Assembly (NCBI GenBank): GCA_046726955.1
Contig: JBKPBQ010000511.1
Span: 1 to 11,804, forward strand
Reading direction: 5' to 3'
DNA: 11,804 nt
From: CAVPGH01 sp046726955
Lineage (GTDB): Bacteria > Acidobacteriota > Vicinamibacteria > Fen-336
Below the pieces are notes generated by a model. That model saw only the letters and a program-made list of their open reading frames with translations. It was not told where the DNA came from and did no database searches. The first letter of the stretch is position 1. The number at the start of each line of letters is the position of its first letter. The translations under genes were made by a program, and so were the position numbers. Of the stretch, positions 5,827 through 11,804 are shown in pieces.

Positions 5827-7371
5827 ATGCGTACCTTTCTAGTAGAGGACTCTCACCGGCAGAGGGCGGCGAGGCGCAAAGGGAGAACGAGGGCGGTCGC
5901 CCTCGCCGGGTGCGGCCTGTTGGCGCTCGTCCCCGCGACGGGGCGCGCGGCCCAGACCTGCCCGGCGCCGACGGCCGTTCCCCCGCTCGGGACCTGCCAT
6001 CCGAGCGCCTGCACGCCGGGCTTCTGCACCCGCGGGGACATCGCTCCCCTCTCGAGCCAGGCGGCCACGCAGCCGCTCCAGGACCGCCTCGTCACGCTCG
6101 ACTGTAGCCCGCACAGCATCGCGCCGGTGCAGGTGTTCGCGGAGGCCGACCCGGTCACGAGCAAGAGCCGGCTCTTCATGTACTACCTTCTCGACAACAC
6201 CAACTTCGAGCCCAGCGTCTTCACCACCCGGATACACGGCGTCAACGACGACCCGAGCACGATGTTGACCGTGTGGGGAGCCAACTGTGAGCTGCCGACG
6301 ATCGGCTCCGTGCGGGTCGAGCTGGAGCCCAAGCCGGACCTGCCGACCGATCCCGACGACCCCCGCGCCTTCATCGACGTCTTCACCGACATCCGCGGAC
6401 TGTTCGTGATCAACAACGAGAGCGGCTGGTACGAGGGCTGGATGATCCACGACCTCCGCGTCGCCGAGGTGGCTCCCCATGCCCAGGGTGGCCACGTCCC
6501 CGTCGGGAAGATCACGGAAGAGGATGCCGAACGGCTGGCGAAGATGGGGACGGGCAACAACGTCCCCGGCCACTTCTTCACCGTCGATGGTGAAGCGCCT
6601 CACTTCCCGCAGCCGAGCGACCACTTCCCGGACAAGGTGACGAACGTCGTCTCGCTCTACCTCAGCATGGGGGCCTACAACGCGCTGCAGCAGGCGGACG
6701 CCCACAACTACTGGGAGTTCAACTACACGACCAACTGGATCCACCCGCTCTACGAGCTGCCCTTCACCGGCGGGTTCCCGGACAGGTCCCCGACGCAGCC
6801 CGCCGACACCTACCAGGACGGCGAGATCAGCCGTCGCCAGTCGATCGTTCCCGGATCGGGGCCCGCGAGCAATAACCGCACCCGGGAGAAGGCGATCGCG
6901 TTCGGCGACAACCCCGACCGGCCGCGCGACCCCGACCTGTTCGATTCGGAGGTCGACTCGCAGCGGGAGTTCCGCGAGCGCTTCATCCCCAGCGGGGTCG
7001 CGCACGAGGCCTTCCTGAACGCCTTCGAGAGGCTGGCCTCGTTCGAGCCCGGGGAGCACAACCTGACCGAGCGGCTCTTGAAGGGCTACCGGGCGGCGAT
7101 CGCGCTCGTCGACACGAACGGAGACGGCATCGTCTCCTCCGCCGAGGGCGACATCGACACTCCCAACCCGAATTGCCCCGAGCGCGACAACACGTGCCTC
7201 TTCCTTCTCCCGCGGAGCTTCGACCGCTTCGCGGTGACGCGGGAGATCAACGACGGCCTGCTGGCGCCGCGATTTGCGCCGAGCACCCGCGGATTCGTCC
7301 TCTCGGGCACCATCGTCACCGGATTCCCGGTCATTTCCGCTTCCCAGGGACGGGATTCCGACGACCGTTGA
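5827..7371 (+). CDS. Secreted protein of unknown function with one EF-hand loop
   Basis: A 514-aa protein that I do not recognise as a family. It starts at ATG 5827 with a near-ideal AAGGAGG 5 nt upstream. A basic n-region of about 22 residues (RRKGRTR) is followed by the hydrophobic AVALAGCGLLALVPA and a likely signal peptidase site near ATGRAA (residues 37-42), so it is exported. Cysteines cluster in the mature N-terminus (TCPAP, TCHPSACTPGFC, LDCSP) and again near the end (NCPERDNTC), which suggests disulfides. Residues 429-440 (DTNGDGIVSSAE) fit the 12-residue EF-hand calcium loop with Asp1, Asn3, Asp5, Gly6 and Glu12. The middle is rich in aromatic residues, His and Asn (SMGAYNALQQADAHNYWEFNYTTNW), like a carbohydrate- or metal-binding surface, but nothing there is diagnostic. 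It is followed by a strong hairpin and then by the peptidase gene, so it may be co-exported with the peptidase but is probably a separate transcript. Function unknown. Confidence 0.85.
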   Translation: MRTFLVEDSHRQRAARRKGRTRAVALAGCGLLALVPATGRAAQTCPAPTAVPPLGTCHPSACTPGFCTRGDIAPLSSQAATQPLQDRLVTLDCSPHSIAPVQVFAEADPVTSKSRLFMYYLLDNTNFEPSVFTTRIHGVNDDPSTMLTVWGANCELPTIGSVRVELEPKPDLPTDPDDPRAFIDVFTDIRGLFVINNESGWYEGWMIHDLRVAEVAPHAQGGHVPVGKITEEDAERLAKMGTGNNVPGHFFTVDGEAPHFPQPSDHFPDKVTNVVSLYLSMGAYNALQQADAHNYWEFNYTTNWIHPLYELPFTGGFPDRSPTQPADTYQDGEISRRQSIVPGSGPASNNRTREKAIAFGDNPDRPRDPDLFDSEVDSQREFRERFIPSGVAHEAFLNAFERLASFEPGEHNLTERLLKGYRAAIALVDTNGDGIVSSAEGDIDTPNPNCPERDNTCLFLLPRSFDRFAVTREINDGLLAPRFAPSTRGFVLSGTIVTGFPVISASQGRDSDDR

Positions 7372-7383
7372 AGCCGTAGACCA

Positions 7384-7428
7384 GGGCCCCAGCAGGATCT
7401 CGCCGAGCCGAGTTGCCTGCTGGGGCCC
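7384..7428. terminator. 13-bp perfect inverted repeat after the secreted protein gene, likely terminator
   Basis: GGGCCCCAGCAGG (7384-7396) and CCTGCTGGGGCCC (7416-7428) are exact complements separated by 19 nt, starting 12 nt after the stop of the upstream gene. The very stable GC stem in this position fits a terminator insulating the peptidase gene, but there is no U-tract, so Rho-assisted or stem-only termination must be assumed. Confidence 0.55.
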
Positions 7429-7448
7429 CGCCGAGCCCCTCCACGCGT

Positions 7449-7477
7449 TTGACTCGCGCCGGGGGCTGGAATAGCCT
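7449..7477 (+). promoter_or_regulatory. Candidate promoter upstream of peptidase copy 1
   Basis: TTGACT (7449-7454) and TAGCCT (7472-7477) are 17 nt apart. The same two hexamers recur upstream of copy 2 (10554-10559 and 10578-10583, spacer 18 nt), although most of the spacer has diverged. Hexamers kept while the spacer changes is what a functional promoter would show. The -10 match is weak (3/6). If this is the promoter, transcription would start near 7484 and exclude most of the upstream arm of the leader inverted repeat. Confidence 0.35.
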
Positions 7478-7556
7478 CCCGCTCGCTGCTCCCAACCTGA
7501 GGCTCCGTGACGTTAGCGGTTCGTGCGGCCGCGAGGCTGCCACGAGCGGGAGGAAG
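7466..7556 (+). promoter_or_regulatory. Conserved structured leader of peptidase copy 1 (SD-overlapping inverted repeat plus GNRA hairpin)
   Basis: CCTCCCGCTCG (7475-7485) is the exact reverse complement of CGAGCGGGAGG (7543-7553), and the latter contains the Shine-Dalgarno sequence of the peptidase (GGGAGGA, ATG at 7561). Between them TCGTG-CGGCC (7521-7530) pairs with GGCTG-C-CACGA (7535-7545) around a GCGA tetraloop (7531-7534), with one G-U pair and one bulged C. The two elements share three bases (7543-7545), so they either stack with an 8-bp outer stem or compete. Blocks 7466-7503 and 7516-7556 are identical in the leader of copy 2, while the 12 nt between them differ at four positions. 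If transcribed in full, the outer stem would hide the ribosome binding site; at DNA level it could be a pair of operator half-sites. Confidence 0.5.
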
Positions 7557-7560
7557 AGAG

Positions 7561-10398
7561 ATGCGCTTTGGATCGAGGGTCTCGGTCGCAGGGTACCTGC
7601 TGGTTGCCTGGGCGGCGCTCGGGGCGCCGGTCGAGGCGCAGTCGCCCGATGCTGTGGACGCCGCGGGTATCGATCGCCTGATGCGCGACTCGAACGGTCA
7701 AGCGCGGGTGAGCCTCCATCCGGCGACGGGAGCGGCGCGCTTCGTACGCCTGGCTCCCGACGCCGCCGCGCGGGACGCGCGCGCGGCCCGCGTGTCGCCC
7801 GAAACGGACTTCTTCCGGCGGTACGGGACGATCTTCGGCATCCGCGACTTCGGCGCCGAGCTGCGCCAGGTCGATCGCAAGACCGATTCGCTCGGATATC
7901 GGCACACCGCCTTCGCCCAGGAGTACAGGGGCGTACCCGTCTTCGCCGGCATCCTGCGCACCCACGTCGACGCCTCCGGCCGGCTCTACACGGTCAACGG
8001 GACGTTCGTGCCGGGTCTCGACCTGAACGTCGTCCCCACGCGGACCGCCGCCGAGGCGGGCGCCGTGGCCCGATCCGCGGTCGGAGAGCAGAAGCCGAAC
8101 GCGACCGGGATCCTCGTCCGTGGCACGAAGCTCTACGTCTACCGCGAGGGGCTGGCCAAGGGCGTCGAGGGAGCGAATCACCTCGCCTGGGAGGTGGAGG
8201 TCGGCGACGGCCGCAACGTTCGCGAGTTCGTCTACGTGGACGCCCACACCGGCAAGTTGGTGGACCAGATCACGGGCATCTACGACGCCCTCAACCGGCG
8301 CGCCTACGACGGCGAGAACGATCCCAGCGGGCCGCCGACCTATCCCGCAACGCCGTTCTGGGTGGAGGGGGACACCTTCCCGAGCACCGGGACGTGCGTG
8401 CAGGGTCCCGGCCTCCCCAACTGCAACACCGAGGCCGACAACATGATCATCTCGTCGAAGGAGACCTACGATCTCTACAGCCACGGCTTCGCCCGTGATT
8501 CCTTCGACGGTCTTGGTTCCACCATGGACTCGATCTTCGACCGGGGCTACGACTGCCCGAACGCTTCCTGGAACGGCACGTTCATCTCGTTCTGCCCGGG
8601 CTTCACCACCGACGACGTCACCGCCCACGAGTGGAGCCATGCCTACACGCAGTACACGTCCAACCTCATCTACGCGTGGCAACCGGGAGCGCTCAACGAG
8701 AGCTACTCCGACATCTTCGGGGAGACCGTGGACCAGCTCAACGGGCGCATGACCGACGCCCCGGGCGGGCCGCGCACTGCCGCGACCTGTTCGGATTTCT
8801 CTCCGCCTCGGGCGGAGCTCCAGGTGACCGCACCCCCTGCGATCTCGGGCAACTACGTGGCCCAGGCCGCGCAGTTCGGGCCTGCGCTCACCCCCTTCGG
8901 GATCACCGGCGCCGTTGTCGTCGCCCTCGACGCCGCCAACCCCGGCGGGCCGTCAACCACCGATGGCTGTACGGCGCTCACCAACGCCGCCGCGGTGGCG
9001 GGGAAGATCGCGCTCATCGACCGCGGCAGCTGCTTGTTCACGGTCAAGGTGCAGAACGCCCAGACCGCGGGAGCGATCGGCGTGATCGTGGCCAACAACG
9101 TCGCGACCGGTCTTCCGGGGATGGGGGGGACCGCGCCCGCGATCACGATCCCCTCGCTCGGCGTGCAGCAGTCCGTCGGAACTGCGATCAAGACCGAGCT
9201 CCAGTCCGGGACCGTGACGGCAAACCTGCACTCGACGAGCGGCGCCACCGACAACAGCTACCGCTGGCTCCTCGGCGAGGACGTGAACCCCGGCGGGGCG
9301 ATCCGCGACATGTGGAACCCCGGTTGCTACAGCAACCCCAGCAAGGTCACGGACACCGCGTTCTACACCTGCGCCACCAGTGACGCCGGAGGCGTGCATA
9401 ACAACTCCGGCGTGCCCAACCACGGCTACGCGCTCCTCGTGGACGGCGGGACGTTCAACGGCCAGACCGTGACGGGCCTCGGCCTCACCAAGGCCGCGCA
9501 CATCTACTTCCGCGCGCAGGCCCAGTACCAGGTCCCGTCCACCGACTTCGCGGACCACGCGGACGCGCTCGAGCAGTCGTGCACGGATCTCATCGGAGTC
9601 AACCTCGCCAATCTCCTGACCGGGGCGCCTTCCGGCCAGATGATCAGCGCCGGCGACTGTGCGGAGGTGACGAAGATGATCGCGGCCGTGGAATTGCGGA
9701 CGGCGCCCACGTTCTGCAACTTCCAACCCCTGCTCGCCAGGACCCCGCCCCCGCGCTGCGCGGCCGGGCTGAACCAGGTGAATTTCCTTCAGGACACCTT
9801 CGAGTCGGGCTCGCGGCGACGCCGGAGCTGGGTCACGACCGAGGAGCCGGTGACCCCCGCCGACTTCACGCCGCGGAGCTGGGAGCGCGTGGCCAACCTT
9901 CCCGACGCGCGGCCCGGGTACGCGATGTTCGGCCCCGACCCCGACATCGGCACCTGCGCGCCCGGGGGAGACGAGTCGGCGGTGCTGCACATGGCCAGCC
10001 CCTCCATCCCGCTCACCGGCGTCGGCCCCTTCCTGCTGACGTTCGACCACTGGGTCGCCACGGAGGCATTGGCAGACGGAGGCATCGTCGAGATCAGCGT
10101 GAACGGCGGACCGTGGACGCAGATAGGAGTCGCCGCCTTCACCTACAACGCGTACAACATCACGCTCGCCACCGCCGCCGCGGGAAATACCAACCCGCTC
10201 GCGGGCAAGGTCGCCTTCAGCGGCACCGACGGTGGATCAGTACGAGGAAGCTGGGGCCGATCCCACGTCAATCTCACGGGCTACGCGACGACGGGCGACA
10301 AGGTCCGGCTCCGCTTCAGCCTGGGAACGGACGGCTGCGGAGGAACCGCCTTCGGCTGGTACGTGGACGACGTGACCTTGTACGCCTGCCGGCCCTGA
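7561..10398 (+). CDS. Secreted M4 (thermolysin-like) metallopeptidase with inserted PA domain
   Basis: A 945-aa zinc endopeptidase precursor. In order: signal peptide (1-26, ending APVEA); FTP propeptide domain (LGYRHTAFAQEYRGVPVFAG, about 111-157); PepSY-like prodomain (HLAWEVEVGDGRNVREFVYVDAHTG, about 207-236); catalytic half with HEWSH at 356-360 (zinc ligands His356 and His360, base Glu357) and third ligand Glu380 in GALNESYSDIFGE. HExxH plus 19 residues plus E is the M4 spacing. A protease-associated (PA) domain follows (about 421-557, with AGKIALIDRGSCLFTVKVQNA and GAIGVIVAN). The catalytic domain then resumes with GGVHNNSGVPNH, placing the M4 active-site His at 613. A C-terminal region (about 745-945, from DTFES, ending FGWYVDDVTLYAC) looks like a MAM/jelly-roll adhesion domain. 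Start at 7561: SD GGGAGGA is well placed and copy 2 starts at the same codon; an upstream in-frame GTG at 7507 is rejected. Likely role is extracellular protein degradation, with the prodomains holding it inactive until export. Confidence 0.93.
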   Translation: MRFGSRVSVAGYLLVAWAALGAPVEAQSPDAVDAAGIDRLMRDSNGQARVSLHPATGAARFVRLAPDAAARDARAARVSPETDFFRRYGTIFGIRDFGAELRQVDRKTDSLGYRHTAFAQEYRGVPVFAGILRTHVDASGRLYTVNGTFVPGLDLNVVPTRTAAEAGAVARSAVGEQKPNATGILVRGTKLYVYREGLAKGVEGANHLAWEVEVGDGRNVREFVYVDAHTGKLVDQITGIYDALNRRAYDGENDPSGPPTYPATPFWVEGDTFPSTGTCVQGPGLPNCNTEADNMIISSKETYDLYSHGFARDSFDGLGSTMDSIFDRGYDCPNASWNGTFISFCPGFTTDDVTAHEWSHAYTQYTSNLIYAWQPGALNESYSDIFGETVDQLNGRMTDAPGGPRTAATCSDFSPPRAELQVTAPPAISGNYVAQAAQFGPALTPFGITGAVVVALDAANPGGPSTTDGCTALTNAAAVAGKIALIDRGSCLFTVKVQNAQTAGAIGVIVANNVATGLPGMGGTAPAITIPSLGVQQSVGTAIKTELQSGTVTANLHSTSGATDNSYRWLLGEDVNPGGAIRDMWNPGCYSNPSKVTDTAFYTCATSDAGGVHNNSGVPNHGYALLVDGGTFNGQTVTGLGLTKAAHIYFRAQAQYQVPSTDFADHADALEQSCTDLIGVNLANLLTGAPSGQMISAGDCAEVTKMIAAVELRTAPTFCNFQPLLARTPPPRCAAGLNQVNFLQDTFESGSRRRRSWVTTEEPVTPADFTPRSWERVANLPDARPGYAMFGPDPDIGTCAPGGDESAVLHMASPSIPLTGVGPFLLTFDHWVATEALADGGIVEISVNGGPWTQIGVAAFTYNAYNITLATAAAGNTNPLAGKVAFSGTDGGSVRGSWGRSHVNLTGYATTGDKVRLRFSLGTDGCGGTAFGWYVDDVTLYACRP

Positions 10399-10456
10399 GC
10401 ATCACGGTCCCGTCACCGCAGTTCCGGTAGCCTGAAGTCGGCCGGGTCCGACGGGA

Positions 10457-10481
10457 CGGAGGGGGGGAATACCCCCCTCCG
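10457..10481. terminator. GC hairpin after peptidase copy 1, possible terminator
   Basis: CGGAGGGGGG (10457-10466) and CCCCCCTCCG (10472-10481) pair perfectly around a 5-nt loop GAATA, 58 nt after the peptidase stop. It is compact and very stable but has no U-tract. It probably ends the copy 1 transcript. Confidence 0.5.
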
Positions 10482-10492
10482 GCAGCGCGCCT

Positions 10493-10535
10493 CGCCCTCG
10501 AGTACCTTCCGTGCCTGCTCGTCCTCGCGCTCTCG
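10493..10535 (+). repeat. 43-bp relic resembling the 3' end of the GT-C gene
   Basis: Aligned without gaps to 5449-5491 inside the GT-C gene, 38 of 43 bases agree. Read in the matching frame it gives ALEYLPCLLVLALS against ALEYIPCLLVLALS in the GT-C protein, and the frame then runs on to a TAG just before the shared peptidase leader. It has no start of its own and no upstream coding sequence, so it looks like a remnant left by duplication or rearrangement, not a gene. Confidence 0.6.
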
Positions 10536-10553
10536 GCGCTCGCGCTCTCGGCG
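10524..10553 (+). repeat. Perfect 15-bp tandem duplication
   Basis: CTCGCGCTCTCGGCG occurs twice head to tail (10524-10538 and 10539-10553), overlapping the end of the GT-C-like relic and ending immediately before the candidate -35 TTGACT of peptidase copy 2. It looks like recent replication slippage in non-coding DNA. Confidence 0.8.
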
Positions 10554-10583
10554 TTGACTCCAGGTCGGGCCCTGGAATAGCCT
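10554..10583 (+). promoter_or_regulatory. Candidate promoter upstream of peptidase copy 2
   Basis: TTGACT (10554-10559) and TAGCCT (10578-10583), spacer 18 nt, match the hexamers of copy 1 in sequence and position relative to the start codon (113 against 112 nt). Support comes only from this conservation, and the -10 is weak. Confidence 0.35.
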
Positions 10584-10662
10584 CCCGCTCGCTGCTCCCA
10601 ACCTGAGGCGCTGAGACGTAAGCGGTTCGTGCGGCCGCGAGGCTGCCACGAGCGGGAGGAAG
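10572..10662 (+). promoter_or_regulatory. Conserved structured leader of peptidase copy 2
   Basis: The same elements as in copy 1: arms CCTCCCGCTCG (10581-10591) and CGAGCGGGAGG (10649-10659, containing the SD), and the GCGA-capped hairpin with stem 10627-10636 against 10641-10651 and bulged C10646. Every paired base is identical to copy 1, while 4 of 12 unpaired bases between the two blocks (10610-10621) differ. Confidence 0.5.
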
Positions 10663-10666
10663 AAAG

Positions 10667-11804
10667 ATGCGCGTTGGATCGAGGGTCTGGGTCGCAGGGT
10701 ACCTCCTGGTTGCCTGGGCGGCGCTCGGAGCGCCGGTCGAGGCGCAGTCGCCAGATGCCGTGGACGCCGCGGGTATTGATCGCCTGATGCGCGACTCGAA
10801 CGGTCAAGCGCGGGTGAGCCTCCACCCGGCGACGGGAGCGGCGCGCTTCGTGCGCCTGGCCCCCGACGCCGCCGCGCGCGACGCGCGAGCGGCGCGGGCA
10901 TCCCCCGAAGGGGAATTCTTCAGTCGGTACGGGACGATCTTCGGCATCCGCGACTTCGCCGCCGAGCTGCGCCAGGTCGGTCAGAAGAGGGATTCCCTCG
11001 GATACCGGCACACCGCGTACGCCCAGGAGTACAAGGGGGTGCCCGTCTTCGCCGGCATCGTGCGCACTCACGTCGATGCTTCCGGTCGTCTCTACGCGGT
11101 CAACGGGACCTTCGTGCCCGGTCTCGACCTGAGTGTCGTACCGACGCGCACCGCCAGCGAGGCGGGAGCCTCGGCCCAGGCGCGGGTGGCGGAGCAGAAG
11201 CCCGGCGCCGCCGGGATCGCGGTGCGGGGCACGAAGCTCTACGTCTTCCGCTAGGGGCTGGTGAAGGGCGTCCAGGGATCGAATCACCTCGTCTGGGAGG
11301 TGGAGGTGAGCAACCGCCGCAACGTCCGCGAGTTCGTCTACGTGGACGCGCACACCGGCAAGCGGGTCGACCAGATCACCGGCATCTACGACGCTCTCAG
11401 CCGTCGCGCATACGACGGTGAGAACAATCCCGCGGGGCCCCCGACGTATCCCGGCACGCCGTACTGGGTGGAAGGGGACCCCGTCCCGAGCACCGGGGTC
11501 TGCGTGCAGAAGCCCGGCTTCCCCGATTGCAACCAAGAAGCCGACAACATGATCGTCTCGTCGGAAGAGACCCACGACTTCTTCTCGCACGGCTTCGAGC
11601 GCGATTCGTTCGACGGTCTCGGGTCCACCATGGACGCGATCTTCGACCGGGGTTACGGATGCCCGAACGCCTCCTGGAACGGCACGTTCATCTCGTTCTG
11701 CCCGGGCGTCACGACCGACGACGTCACCGCCCACGAGTGGGGGCACGCCTACACGCAGTACACCTCCAACCTCTTCTACGCGTGGCAGCCAGGCGCCCTC
11801 AACG
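10667..11804 (+). pseudogene. Second tandem copy of the M4-PA metallopeptidase, interrupted by one amber codon; 3' end outside window
   Basis: The gene aligns to copy 1 from its ATG to the window edge without a single gap. Codon 196 (11252-11254) is TAG where copy 1 has GAG, so the intact frame stops after 195 residues, just past the FTP propeptide domain. Beyond it the same frame stays open for the remaining 550 nt and keeps every feature: the PepSY-like block ending VDAHTG, the HEWGH zinc motif (residues 356-360) and GALN leading into the third ligand. Differences from copy 1 there are mostly conservative. The visible 195-aa product would be a signal peptide plus FTP prodomain only. Either this is a very recent pseudogene, the stop is a sequencing or assembly error, or the stop is read through. 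A GTG at 11261 could restart translation, but the product would lack a signal peptide. The start at 10667 has the same GGGAGGA site as copy 1. Confidence 0.8.

Larger units (their letters stand above)
7449..8698 (+). repeat. Direct repeat, copy 1 (peptidase leader and 5' part)
   Basis: This segment matches 10554-11804 and covers the shared leader and the first 379 codons. Similarity is very high over the leader and the first 75 or so codons (roughly 94% by eye) and clearly lower after about 7790. The true right end of the duplication lies beyond the window. The two copies are in the same orientation, about 3.1 kb apart. Confidence 0.85.
10554..11804 (+). repeat. Direct repeat, copy 2 (runs off the window)
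   Basis: Counterpart of 7449-8698. One nucleotide is gained in the promoter spacer; otherwise it is collinear. No insertion-sequence ends or short target-site duplications flank either copy, so tandem duplication by recombination is more likely than transposition. Confidence 0.85.

Noticed and set aside
5839..7059. Minus-strand frame of 406 codons opposite the EF-hand secreted protein
   Set aside because: The plus-strand gene has an ideal RBS, a signal peptide and an EF-hand loop; the antisense frame has only shadow composition.
7507..7560. Upstream in-frame GTG start for peptidase copy 1
   Set aside because: It would add 18 residues before the signal peptide and begin inside the conserved leader hairpin region. 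Copy 2 supports the ATG at 7561/10667 preceded by GGGAGGA.
10524..10553. CRISPR-like or VNTR array
   Set aside because: There are only two 15-bp units with no spacers, so it is a slippage duplication and not an array.
11252..11254. TAG read as pyrrolysine or another recoded amino acid
   Set aside because: Copy 1 has Glu at this site in a non-catalytic prodomain, no recoding element is visible, and a simple G-to-T change explains it. Read-through is kept only as an option.
10316..11746. Minus-strand frame of 476 codons opposite the second peptidase copy
   Set aside because: A similar antisense frame lies opposite copy 1 (7513-8682), as expected when both copies of a real plus-strand gene cast the same shadow.
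7449..11804. Transposon-mediated duplication of the peptidase gene
   Set aside because: No transposase, terminal inverted repeats or target-site duplications were found around either copy; ordinary tandem duplication suffices.

Overview
The window is high-GC bacterial DNA with dense genes, strong AGGAG-type ribosome binding sites and GTG/CTG as well as ATG starts. It encodes an Hcp-type (type VI secretion) protein, a Gram-negative outer-membrane porin, twin-arginine/Sec exported proteins and large secreted M4 metallopeptidases. This suggests a soil- or sediment-type Gram-negative bacterium. Acidobacteriota or Myxococcota would fit, but no marker gene is present and the assignment is inference.

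Left part (1-3455) is read leftwards. In transcription order it holds a Porin_5-like porin (3455-2337), a three-domain class I SAM methyltransferase (2201-633) with its own candidate promoter and an unusual CTG start, a Tat-exported allene-oxide-cyclase/dirigent-like barrel protein (730-209) whose start lies inside the methyltransferase gene, and the 5' end of an hcp gene (197-1). The last three are packed so tightly (98-bp overlap, then an 11-nt gap) that they look co-transcribed.

Centre (3535-5539) is read rightwards. A short GT2 enzyme of the dolichol-phosphate-mannose-synthase type is followed after 28 nt by a polytopic GT-C glycosyltransferase. The pair reads as a maker and a user of a polyprenyl-phosphate sugar. 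A divergent intergenic region of about 80 nt separates it from the porin.

Right part (5827-11804) encodes exported proteins. A 514-aa secreted protein of unknown function with one canonical EF-hand loop comes first, then a 945-aa M4 (thermolysin-like) metallopeptidase with FTP and PepSY prodomains and a PA domain inserted inside the catalytic domain. A second tandem copy of this peptidase runs off the window and is interrupted by a single amber codon (GAG to TAG at codon 196), but is otherwise open and gap-free.

The most unusual signal is the leader shared by the two peptidase copies. Two blocks of exact identity (38 and 41 nt) flank a diverged 12-nt stretch. They contain an 11-bp perfect inverted repeat whose 3' arm covers the Shine-Dalgarno sequence, and a GNRA-capped hairpin next to it. 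This is a candidate structured 5' UTR or DNA operator controlling peptidase synthesis. A 43-bp relic resembling the 3' end of the GT-C gene lies upstream of the second copy and bears on how the duplication arose. No CRISPR array, tRNA, rRNA, insertion sequence or phage feature was seen.
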